Assembly (NCBI GenBank): GCA_013695265.1
Contig: JACDAU010000149.1
Coordinates: 1-12,070 of the forward strand
Direction: 5' to 3'
Source: Chloroflexia bacterium
Lineage (GTDB): Bacteria > Chloroflexota > Chloroflexia > Thermobaculales > Thermobaculaceae
DNA length: 12,070 bases
Part shown: positions 6,390-12,070 of the stretch, piece by piece
How positions within the stretch are numbered: position 1 is the first letter of the stretch
How the letters are laid out: every line of letters begins with the position of its first letter
Notes under the pieces: generated by a model
What the model saw: the letters and a program-made list of their open reading frames with translations, nothing else
Database searches by the model: none
Told to the model about the DNA's origin: nothing
Translations under genes and position numbers: made by a program

Positions 6390-7106
6390 TCAGGGGCGCG
6401 CGCGCGCAGACTCGTGCGCGCGAACCTCGAGGGTGTCGTCGAGCGGGGGAAGGGATACCGGGCCATTCCGGCGTTCGAGGGCTTCCTGGAGGATGCGGTC
6501 CGCGAGAGCGGGGTTCTTTGGGAGGACGGGCCCATGCATGTATGTGCCGTACACCTTCCCCGTAAACGCGCCCTCCGTGCCGTCTTCGCCGTTATTCCCG
6601 CTCCCCTTGGTCACCGTGCCGAGCGCGAGCGCGCCGCTGCCCAGGTACGTGCGGCCGCTGTGATTCTCGAATCCGATGAGGTTCCCGAGCGGTCCGCCGA
6701 GCGCAACGTTCCCAATGAAGCGAGTGTCGCCCGCAACGGTATGAGCATCGATCAGCCCCAGTCCCCGCAGTTCCTCGTGGCCGTGCGGACGGTAGTAGTG
6801 TCCGAGTAGTTGGTAGCCCCCACAGACGCTGAGCACCGCCGCACCTCCCTCAACGGCGGCCTTCAACCGCTCGCCGGTACCCGCGGCCAGATCGTCGGCG
6901 ACGACGAACTGCTCCCTGTCCTGCCCGCCGCCGAAGACATAGACATCGCAGCGCTCAGGGTCGAGATCATCCCCCGCGTTGATCGTCACGGTCTCCACCT
7001 CGATCCCGCGCCACCGGGCGCGCTGCGCGAGAGTCACGACGTTGCCACGGTCGCCGTAGATATTCATCAGTCGGCCGTACAGGAAACCGATCGTCAGCTT
7101 CATCAT
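6390..7106 (-). CDS. gatD: lipid II isoglutaminyl synthase, glutamine amidotransferase subunit GatD
   Basis: GatD hydrolyses glutamine and passes ammonia to MurT, which amidates the D-Glu of lipid II to D-isoglutamine on the cytoplasmic face of the membrane. The product is 238 residues, normal for the family. It has the class I CobB/CobQ-like glutaminase layout: I-Y-G-D-R-G-N (16-22), F-G-G-G-Q-D (58-63), nucleophile Cys95 in S-V-C-G-G-Y-Q-L-L-G, Arg129 in G-D-T-R-F, and catalytic His191 in Y-M-H-G-P-V-L-P-K-N-P. These match the spacing of Cys94, Arg128 and His189 in S. aureus GatD. As in that protein there is no catalytic Glu after the His, and the third residue is supplied by MurT. Start: ATG 7106 overlaps the murT stop (TAATG). 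The second ATG at 7103 has better spacing (7) from the GGAGG at 7111-7115. Confidence 0.93.
   Translation of the reverse strand: MMKLTIGFLYGRLMNIYGDRGNVVTLAQRARWRGIEVETVTINAGDDLDPERCDVYVFGGGQDREQFVVADDLAAGTGERLKAAVEGGAAVLSVCGGYQLLGHYYRPHGHEELRGLGLIDAHTVAGDTRFIGNVALGGPLGNLIGFENHSGRTYLGSGALALGTVTKGSGNNGEDGTEGAFTGKVYGTYMHGPVLPKNPALADRILQEALERRNGPVSLPPLDDTLEVRAHESARARP
6401..6422. repeat. GC-only hairpin at the 3' end of gatD
   Basis: CGCGCGCA (6401-6408) and TGCGCGCG (6415-6422) pair perfectly over 8 bp with a 6-base loop. It lies inside the last codons of gatD, about 9 bases before its stop codon. The alternating C-G run is also Z-DNA-prone. No U-run follows, so it may slow ribosomes or exonucleases rather than terminate transcription. 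Confidence 0.45.
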
Positions 7107-8494
7107 TACTCCTCCCAGTAGGGCTCGACCCATCCGAGCTCGCCCATGTGTGCCCGGAGCGCCAGCATCGCAGTGTACGTTGGCATCACGCGCAACGTCC
7201 CACCCACGGATGTAGCCTCCATCGCGCGGCGCAACGCGGCCGGAATGCGCTCCTCGACCTGTATCTTCGCAGCGTCGATTCCGGCGTACTTGAGCCGCAC
7301 AGCCATGTCGGCGGCTCGCAGCCCACTCGTGATGATTCGCCCCTCCATCGTGGCGAGCAGCTCGAAATCCGCATCCCAGAGCCACGAAACATCCCGGCCA
7401 TCCGCCGTCTGGTCGTTGATAACGATCAGGAGCGGCTCATGTGATGGCTCGGAGGAGAGCATCCGCAGAACCTCGTTGCAGCCGACGGGGTTCTTGACCA
7501 GCGCCAGCACAACGCTGCGGCCCTCCGTGTGGATGCGCTCAAAGCGCCCGAACGCCGCTGAAAAGCCGCTGTAGCCACGCTCCACCGCCTCCCACGGCAC
7601 TCCCGCCTGGTACGCCGCTGCGGTGGCGGCAAGCCCGTTGTACACGTTGTAAATGCCCGGCACGTTCATGCGCAGGCGATGTTCTCCGTATAGCCCACGC
7701 AAGGTCAGCTCCGTATGCGTCGTGCCGTGCAAGGTGATCTCCGTCGCCAGTACATCCGGCTGAGGGCGGCTGAACCCACAGTTCGAGCAGTGATACTCAC
7801 CGAGGTGCGACACGTACACGGCGCTGTAGACCAGTGGCTTTGTACAGCGCGGACAGGCTCCCGAGTCCGCGGCATGCGGCAACTCGGCAAGGGCCAGTTC
7901 TGGCGAGTGCACGCCGAAGTACGTCACGGCGCCGGGCGCTAGTTCACCCAATCGCGCGAGCGCGGGGTCGTCCGCGTTCACGACAAGGTGGACCGCCGGA
8001 TCCAGGGCGCTTACCGCCTGCTCCCATGACCGATACAGCGAATCCAGCTCTCCGTAGCGATCCAACTGATCCCGGAACAGATTGTTGAGCACGACCACCC
8101 TCGGCCGGACCTGCCGCAGCAGACCGGGCAAGACGGCCTCGTCCGTCTCAAAAAGCCCCACGTCACCAATCGGCCTGCCGTCCAGGTGGCTCGATGCGAC
8201 GATCGTCGCCGCGATGCCGCGTATCAGATTGCTGCCTGTGCGGTTGTGCAGGACGCGCTTCCCGCCCGATGTGAGCATCAGGGCGAGAAGGCGACTCGTC
8301 GTCGTCTTGCCGTTCGTGCCGCTCACGAGTATGACCCCCTCGGGGATGCGGCTGGTCATCTCCGGCAACAGAGCAGGATAGAGACGGTTTGCCGCAAGTC
8401 CCGGCAGCGCTGTACCGCCGCCCCGCCCGGAAAGACGCGCTGCGGCGCCGATCACCCGGCCGGAGAGCAGCGCGAGGGCGAGGCGAAACCTCAC
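7106..8494 (-). CDS. murT: lipid II isoglutaminyl synthase, Mur-ligase-like subunit MurT
   Basis: This is the ATP-dependent subunit that activates lipid II D-Glu and receives ammonia from GatD. The 462-residue product has the MurT layout: an N-terminal basic/hydrophobic stretch with L-P-G (30-32), the P-loop G-T-N-G-K-T (59-64), the Mur-ligase central domain with F-E-T-D-E (115-119), and the MurT-specific zinc ribbon with Cys214, Cys217, Cys236 and Cys239. G-I-Y-N-V-Y-N (280-286) comes next, and a C-terminal domain carries N-D-Q-T-A-D-G-R-D-V-S-W-L-W-D (360-374). This last motif holds the Asp proposed to complete the GatD catalytic triad. I chose GTG at 8494 because it overlaps the mreC stop (GTGA) and matches the family's N-terminal length. 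The frame stays open further upstream, but that part is Gly/Arg/Ala-rich shadow over mreC. Placement between mreC and mreD links glutamate amidation to the elongasome. Confidence 0.93.
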   Translation of the reverse strand: MRFRLALALLSGRVIGAAARLSGRGGGTALPGLAANRLYPALLPEMTSRIPEGVILVSGTNGKTTTSRLLALMLTSGGKRVLHNRTGSNLIRGIAATIVASSHLDGRPIGDVGLFETDEAVLPGLLRQVRPRVVVLNNLFRDQLDRYGELDSLYRSWEQAVSALDPAVHLVVNADDPALARLGELAPGAVTYFGVHSPELALAELPHAADSGACPRCTKPLVYSAVYVSHLGEYHCSNCGFSRPQPDVLATEITLHGTTHTELTLRGLYGEHRLRMNVPGIYNVYNGLAATAAAYQAGVPWEAVERGYSGFSAAFGRFERIHTEGRSVVLALVKNPVGCNEVLRMLSSEPSHEPLLIVINDQTADGRDVSWLWDADFELLATMEGRIITSGLRAADMAVRLKYAGIDAAKIQVEERIPAALRRAMEATSVGGTLRVMPTYTAMLALRAHMGELGWVEPYWEE

Positions 8495-9339
8495 GGCTGC
8501 GCGGCCCGGACGACCAGCACCGTTCCCACGGAGCGCACATCCACCGCCGGGAGCACCTGCGCGCGCTGCTCCAGCCCGGTATCCGACTGTTTCACCGACG
8601 CCACCCGGCCGATCAGCAAGCCGTCCGGTATGTTCCCACCCAGGCCGCTCGTCACCACCCAGTCGTCCTTCTGTATACGCGGGGCGCCATCGGCGGTTGG
8701 TCCCTGCTCGATATAGCGCATCTCCAGCAATGAACCCTTCTGCCACTGCCCCTCAACAATGCCGTCCGCGCCGGTCCGCTCGACCTTGGCGTTCACCGCG
8801 CTCTCGATATCCGTCAGCAGCAACACCTCCGCGCGGCGACTCTCGACCCGCAGCACCTTCCCAATCAGCGCGCCTCCGGACTGGACGACCGCCATGTTGC
8901 GCGCGATCCCGTCCGCCGTACCCCGATCGATCACCAGATACTGTCGGACGCTGGCGGGGTCACGGCCGATCACGCTTGCCTGTACCACCGGCAGCTTGGG
9001 GTTACCGGTGGTGAAGCCAAGTTGCTGCCGCAGCTCGTCGTTCTCCGACTGCAACAGCCGGAGTCGGACGTTCTCCGCCGTGAGCCGATCCACTTCCAAT
9101 TGCAGCGCGCGGTTCTCGACCCGCAGGCGCGCGCCGGAACCGAGGCTGGAGAACAAGGAGCGCACCCCCGTGGCGGCGGGCGCGAGTGAGCGCTGCACCG
9201 GCACGGCGACGGTGCCCACTGCATTCTCTACAGGATCAAACCATCGTAGACCACTCAGCACCAGTAGCGCAAGCGCCATGAGCCCCACGATAACAAAGGC
9301 GGTGAGTCCCCGACGGCTATCCGTCATCGAGTTTCTCAA
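8491..9339 (-). CDS. mreC: rod shape-determining protein MreC
   Basis: This encodes a 282-residue bitopic elongasome scaffold: a short cytoplasmic N-terminus, one membrane helix (about 11-30), a periplasmic coiled coil (about 69-108, with a leucine heptad pattern), then the paired beta domains typical of MreC. Conserved stretches include V-I-G-R-D-P, G-A-L-I-G-K-V, D-I-E-S-A-V, V-V-T-S-G-L-G-G and P-D-G-L-L-I-G-R-V. MreC links MreB filaments to PBP2 and is thought to activate it. Start: TTG at 9339 has GAGGA seven bases upstream (plus TCCTC 9347-9351). The ATG at 9327, five codons in, lacks a ribosome site. It follows mreB by 36 bp and overlaps murT by four bases. Confidence 0.93.
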   Translation of the reverse strand: MRNSMTDSRRGLTAFVIVGLMALALLVLSGLRWFDPVENAVGTVAVPVQRSLAPAATGVRSLFSSLGSGARLRVENRALQLEVDRLTAENVRLRLLQSENDELRQQLGFTTGNPKLPVVQASVIGRDPASVRQYLVIDRGTADGIARNMAVVQSGGALIGKVLRVESRRAEVLLLTDIESAVNAKVERTGADGIVEGQWQKGSLLEMRYIEQGPTADGAPRIQKDDWVVTSGLGGNIPDGLLIGRVASVKQSDTGLEQRAQVLPAVDVRSVGTVLVVRAAQP

Positions 9340-9375
9340 GGGTGCGTCCTCGCCTGCGCGGATGCGCGGCCGTCG

Positions 9376-10434
9376 CTACGCCGGACGGCGCAACTCCTGT
9401 CCTGCCCGGAGTGCCGCGTGATACTCCGCCAAGCTCTCCACTACCTTACCAGTCCCGCGCGCGACGCAGGTCAGAGGATCGTCCGCCACCTGCACCGGCA
9501 TCTTCGTCTCAAGCATGATCCTGCGGTCGAGCCCGAGCAGCAGCGCGCCGCCACCGGCCAGGGTGATGCCAAACTCCATGATGTCCGCGACCAGCTCGGG
9601 CGGCGTCTCCTCGACCGCGAGCTTCACCAGCTCGACGATGGAGTCCACCGGTCCCTTGATCGCCTCGCGCAGCTCGACGCTGGAAACCTCGACCGCCTTG
9701 GGCAGCCCCGTCAGCACATCCCGCCCGCGCAAGGTGACGCGGCGCTCCTCGTCCAGTGGGTAGGCCGACCCGGCGACTATCTTCGCCCCCTCGGCCATCC
9801 TCTCGCCGATGAGCAGGTTCGTCTCGTGCCGGGCATACTGCATGATCGCTTCGTCGATCTCATCGCCGGCGATCCGTATCGAGTGATTGATGACGATACC
9901 ACCGAGCGAGAGTACAGCCACCTCGGTCGTCCCGCCGCCGACATCCACGATCATGCTCCCCATGGGTTCGTTAACGGGGAGTCCCGCGCCCACGCCCGCA
10001 GCCATTGGCTCCTCGATGGCATACGCCTCTCGGGCGCCCGCAGCGATGGCTGCGTCCTTCGCGGCACGCTTCTCCACCTCCGTCACACCACTCGGTATGC
10101 CGATCACGACGCGAGGCCGTGAGGGGTACATCCCGCCGTTGTGGACTTTCGAGATAAAGTAGCGAAGCATCTTCTCCACAACGTCGATGTCCGCGATAAC
10201 GCCATCCTTGAGCGGCCGGACCGCGATAATGTTGGCCGGCGTCCGACCGACCATTGCGCGGGCCTCAGAGCCCACGGCGAGCACGGTGCGGGTCTTCTTA
10301 TCCATCGCCACAACCGAGGGTTCCGAGATCACAATACCCTTGCCGCGGGCATGTACGAGGGTATTCGCCGTGCCCAGATCAATGCCCAGGTCACGGCTGA
10401 AAAGTCCAAAAAAATAGTTGGTAGGGCTTTGCAT
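9376..10434 (-). CDS. mreB: actin-like cell-shape protein MreB
   Basis: This is a 352-residue bacterial actin that polymerises on the inner face of the membrane and organises lateral wall synthesis. Seen: phosphate-1 loop D-L-G-T-A-N (19-24), G-I-P-S-G-V (112-117), E-E-P-M-A-A-G with Glu141, phosphate-2 loop D-V-G-G-G-T-T (164-170) and the adenosine-side L-A-G-G-G-A-L-L (292-299). All nucleotide-binding parts are intact. The N-terminus includes an F-F-G-L-F-S-R patch likely to touch the membrane. I prefer ATG 10434: it has GGAG (plus CTCC 10440-10443) five bases upstream and gives the usual family length. ATG 10464, ten codons earlier, lacks a well-placed ribosome site. It is the first gene of the block and is divergent from radC. 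Confidence 0.95.
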   Translation of the reverse strand: MQSPTNYFFGLFSRDLGIDLGTANTLVHARGKGIVISEPSVVAMDKKTRTVLAVGSEARAMVGRTPANIIAVRPLKDGVIADIDVVEKMLRYFISKVHNGGMYPSRPRVVIGIPSGVTEVEKRAAKDAAIAAGAREAYAIEEPMAAGVGAGLPVNEPMGSMIVDVGGGTTEVAVLSLGGIVINHSIRIAGDEIDEAIMQYARHETNLLIGERMAEGAKIVAGSAYPLDEERRVTLRGRDVLTGLPKAVEVSSVELREAIKGPVDSIVELVKLAVEETPPELVADIMEFGITLAGGGALLLGLDRRIMLETKMPVQVADDPLTCVARGTGKVVESLAEYHAALRAGQELRRPA

Positions 10435-10444
10435 TGACGCTCCG

Positions 10445-10456
10445 AAACGCGCGTTT
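10445..10456. promoter_or_regulatory. 12-bp perfect palindrome in the mreB leader
   Basis: AAACGCGCGTTT lies two bases from the mreB ribosome site and within the predicted 5' leader. It could be an operator or an RNA hairpin masking the ribosome site. With only 12 bp, chance is possible in DNA of this composition. Confidence 0.3.
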
Positions 10457-10481
10457 AAATCCATAACTTCAGGCGCGGCCC

Positions 10482-10496
10482 GAGGACCGACTCCTC
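10482..10496 (-). promoter_or_regulatory. hairpin at the predicted 5' end of the mreB transcript
   Basis: GAGGA and TCCTC pair over 5 bp with a 5-base loop. If transcription starts near 10497, this stem begins almost at the first base of the mRNA, a place where stems protect transcripts from 5' decay. The GAGGA here is too far from either mreB start to be its ribosome site. Confidence 0.3.
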
Positions 10497-10503
10497 AGCC
10501 GCA

Positions 10504-10512
10504 ATTGTAACA
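10504..10512 (-). promoter_or_regulatory. extended -10 promoter for mreB
   Basis: On the minus strand the bases read TGT-TACAAT, an extended -10 with a 5-of-6 hexamer. No good -35 is seen at 17-18 bp. The predicted start is near 10497, giving a leader of about 60 bases to ATG 10434. It is the only convincing promoter upstream of mreB and probably drives mreB-mreC-murT-gatD. Confidence 0.55.
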
Positions 10513-10532
10513 CACGCACCACGCCACGCCCC

Positions 10533-10562
10533 TTGACCGCGACGTCCGCGTGCTGTTATCCT
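10533..10562 (+). promoter_or_regulatory. radC promoter (-35, extended -10), near-leaderless
   Basis: TTGACC (10533-10538), an 18-bp spacer and TATCCT (10557-10562) preceded by TGT form a sigma-70-type promoter. The first base of mRNA should fall near 10569, three bases before the radC ATG at 10572, and no ribosome site precedes that ATG. The combination points to a leaderless or almost leaderless message. Confidence 0.55.
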
Positions 10563-10571
10563 CTGCAACCG

Positions 10572-11282
10572 ATGGATACGACGGATTCCAGGCACTACCT
10601 GACTCTCAAGGAAACCCCCGCGACGGACCGGCCCAGGGAGCGGCTGAAGGCCGTTGGCGCCTCGTATCTCAGCGACGCCGAGCTGCTGGCCATCCTACTG
10701 CGCGTCGGGATTCGCGGTGAGAACGTGCAAGATCTCGCTCGCCGGCTGCTCAGTGAGAACCACGGACTCACGGGGCTTGCTGGGCTGGAGTTCACGGAAC
10801 TCGCACACCAGCGAGGCGTGGGAGAGGCAAAAGCCTGCTCGATCAAGGCCGCGCTCGAGCTGGGTAGACGGCTCCTCCGCGCCGCGCCGGAGCAGCGCAA
10901 GCAGATCACCTCCGGGGCGGACGTTGCGGACTTGCTGCTCCTGGAGATGGGGCAACTCGAACAAGAGCACATGCGGGTGCTGCACCTCAATACCAAAAAC
11001 CAGCTCATCGCCATGGTCGAGGTGTACAAAGGGAGCCTGAACTCCGCTCCCGTGCGCGCGGCGGACGTCTTCAAGGGCGCGGTGCGCAACGCCGCCGCCA
11101 GTGTTATTCTCGCCCACAACCATCCCAGCGGCGACCCTACACCCAGCCCCGAAGACGCCCGCGCGACCGAGCACCTCGTCGAGGCGGGGCGTCTGCTCGA
11201 CATCGAGGTCCTCGACCACCTGGTGATCGGCCACTCCCGGTGGGAGTCCTTGCGGGCACGGAGACTCGGTTTCACCGCATAG
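10572..11282 (+). CDS. radC: RadC family protein (JAB1/MPN domain)
   Basis: This encodes 236 residues from ATG 10572, starting like typical RadC proteins (H-Y-L-T-L-K-E, then R-P-R-E-R-L). A helix-hairpin-helix-like region (about 30-105, with D-A-E-L-L-A-I-L-L and G-V-G-E-A-K-A) precedes the MPN metalloprotease-fold domain. Metal ligands are visible in A-H-N-H-P-S-G-D-P-T-P-S-P-E-D (His182, His184 and Asp195), with the upstream Glu of V-E-V-Y-K-G-S. RadC was named for a supposed repair role that was later disputed; its biochemical function remains uncertain. A TTG at 10533 would extend the protein by 13 residues, but that codon is the -35 hexamer of the promoter, so I reject it. radC next to mreBCD is a common bacterial arrangement, here divergent. 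Confidence 0.92.
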   Translation: MDTTDSRHYLTLKETPATDRPRERLKAVGASYLSDAELLAILLRVGIRGENVQDLARRLLSENHGLTGLAGLEFTELAHQRGVGEAKACSIKAALELGRRLLRAAPEQRKQITSGADVADLLLLEMGQLEQEHMRVLHLNTKNQLIAMVEVYKGSLNSAPVRAADVFKGAVRNAAASVILAHNHPSGDPTPSPEDARATEHLVEAGRLLDIEVLDHLVIGHSRWESLRARRLGFTA

Positions 11283-11295
11283 GGTTTCCCCGGTT

Positions 11296-11320
11296 GTGCG
11301 GCTTTCCTTCGCCGCTGCAC
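11296..11320 (+). terminator. imperfect hairpin after radC
   Basis: GTGCGGC (11296-11302) pairs with GCCGC-(TG)-CAC (11311-11320) across an 8-base loop, with a two-base bulge. It starts 14 bases after the radC stop. No U-run follows, so it is a weak terminator candidate. Confidence 0.3.
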
Positions 11321-11458
11321 GGACCGCTCCGGCCCGTTGACCACACTTCTCGATTGCATGGCCACGCGTGGCTATGGGCAGCGTGTGTAGCCGCCGTTGA
11401 TAACCTCGAGCAGGTGCACGGGCCTGTGACACAGACTCCGGCTGAATTGTAGCGCGTT

Positions 11459-11526
11459 TGTCATTCCGAGCCTGCGAGGAATCCGTGGTACGGGCTACGG
11501 ATCCCTCGCTGCGGCTCGGGATGACA
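11459..11526. repeat. 68-bp palindromic REP/MITE-like element
   Basis: The left arm starts TGTCATTCCGAGC and continues GCGAGGAATCC. The right arm is its reverse complement with few changes (GGATCCCTCGC...GGCTCGGGATGACA). The arms are about 28-30 bases each around a short centre, with TGTCAT/ATGACA at the tips. The TGTCATTCCGAGC...GAGGAATC design is that of dispersed palindromic repeats seen in many bacterial genomes, usually between convergent genes as here. It has no coding capacity, so mobility would depend on a transposase in trans. Confidence 0.75.
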
Positions 11527-11618
11527 TGCATCATCGTTCAAACGGATTGCGTATGACCGAAACTGTCAGACGCGAACAGCCCACGCCGCAGCGCAGCGCG
11601 GATCGTGAGGGCGGAGGG

Positions 11619-12070
11619 TCAGGCCCGAACGGGGCGCTTGAGGACGTCGGCGAACTTAAGTTTCGGGGCTTCCTCACGAGCGAACGTCAAAAAGCTTTCC
11701 ACCGCAGGGGAAAAATAGCGGCTCTTGTGAGTGATCATCTCATAGTTGCGGGGGAGATCCCACCCCTCGACTTCGAGCTGACGCAGATAGCCCGCTCCCA
11801 CCTCTCGCAGCACGCTCCATTGGCTCACCATCGCGATTCCGAGCCCGGACTCCACGGCCTTCTTGATGTCCTCGGTGCCGCCTTGCTCCATGCCTATGCG
11901 CATCACAACGCCGTGATCCTTGAACTTGCCTTCAATCAGCCGGCGCGTCGAGGAGCCATAGCGCGCAAGGATGAACGGTTCCTGGGCGATGTCCGAGATC
12001 GTGATGCGGGGGAGCTGCGTGATGGGATGCGACGGTGCGGCGATCACGACCAGGCGGTCCAGAGCAACCG
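11619..12070 (-). CDS. LysR-type transcriptional regulator, effector-binding domain (5' end off window)
   Basis: About 150 C-terminal residues are present; the frame is open to the right edge, so the DNA-binding N-terminus lies beyond 12070. The sequence matches the LysR effector-binding domain: R-L-V-V-I-A-A-P-S-H-P, then P-F-I-L-A-R-Y-G-S-S-T-R-R-L-I-E, the conserved M-E-Q-G-G-T-E-D-I-K-K-A-V-E-S-G-L-G-I-A-M-V-S, and a final S-P-A-V-E-S-F-L-T-F-A helix. The Y-G-S-S-T-R segment resembles the CbbR/CysB-like subgroup that senses metabolites, but the effector is unknown. It converges on radC, so its usual divergently transcribed target gene would be outside the window. Confidence 0.88.
   Translation of the reverse strand, partial: VALDRLVVIAAPSHPITQLPRITISDIAQEPFILARYGSSTRRLIEGKFKDHGVVMRIGMEQGGTEDIKKAVESGLGIAMVSQWSVLREVGAGYLRQLEVEGWDLPRNYEMITHKSRYFSPAVESFLTFAREEAPKLKFADVLKRPVRA

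Larger units (their letters stand above)
11283..11618. other. 336-bp convergent intergenic region
   Basis: This lies between the stop codons of radC and the LysR-type gene. It holds an imperfect hairpin (11296-11302 GTGCGGC with 11311-11320, two bulged bases) that may end radC, and a 68-bp palindromic repeat (11459-11526). No coding frame is supported; a plus-strand frame from 11553 is discussed as rejected. Confidence 0.6.

Noticed and set aside
7107..7385. A 93-codon upstream extension of gatD
   Set aside because: It overlaps murT in another frame; the ATG with a strong GGGAGGAG site directly before it matches the GatD N-terminus.
8497..8746. An 84-codon upstream extension of murT
   Set aside because: It lies within mreC in another frame, is Gly/Arg/Ala-rich shadow, and the GTG overlapping the mreC stop gives the expected MurT N-terminus.
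11553..12070. Plus-strand frame from ATG 11553, open to the right edge (172 codons), antisense to the LysR-type gene
   Set aside because: The opposite strand encodes unmistakable LysR effector-domain motifs. Open antisense frames are common in GC-rich genes, and no ribosome site or promoter precedes the ATG.
1..12070. CRISPR arrays, tRNA/rRNA genes, prophage or defence-gene cassettes
   Set aside because: No regularly spaced direct repeats, RNA-gene signatures, integrases or known defence domains are visible.

Overview
The window is GC-rich bacterial DNA. Codon use, GTG/TTG starts, tight stop/start overlaps, a mreBCD cluster carrying MurT-GatD, and a LexA-type box of the Gram-positive (GAAC-N4-GTTC) class suggest Chloroflexota (Thermomicrobia-like) or another terrabacterial lineage. 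This placement is inference, because no rRNA or other marker gene is present.

The right-centre is one long minus-strand cell-wall and cell-shape block, in transcription order: mreB (10434-9376), mreC (9339-8491), murT (8494-7106), gatD (7106-6390), a 333-bp gap, mreD (6056-5571), mrdA/PBP2 (5574-3364), then after 164 bp a PfkB-family sugar kinase (3199-2210). MreB, MreC, MreD and PBP2 are elongasome parts. MurT-GatD amidates D-Glu of lipid II, and here it sits inside the mre cluster, with GTGA (mreC/murT), TAATG (murT/gatD) and ATGA (mreD/mrdA) overlaps that suggest translational coupling. No rodA follows mrdA. The most striking point is that PBP2 is full length but lacks all three transpeptidase signature residues: SxxK reads A-V-I-K, SxN/SxD reads G-C-D, and KTG reads M-T-G. 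It looks like a pseudoenzyme scaffold in an otherwise intact operon.

Divergent from mreB is radC on the plus strand (10572-11282). A good promoter ends about 10 bases before its ATG, so the mRNA should be nearly leaderless. radC converges on a LysR-type regulator that runs off the right edge. The 336-bp gap between them holds a 68-bp palindromic REP/MITE-like repeat.

The left end is accessory and partly decayed. It has a possible C-terminal tail of an upstream gene, a fragment of an MFS transporter without its N-terminal two thirds, an orphan nucleotidyltransferase (minus) and a small 80-residue protein of unknown function (1863-2105, plus). The small gene has a perfect extended -10 promoter (TGGTATAAT) immediately abutted by a 16-bp palindrome that matches the Gram-positive LexA core, so it is a candidate DNA-damage-induced gene. 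A pair of interleaved inverted repeats lies in the divergent gap between the nucleotidyltransferase and this gene.
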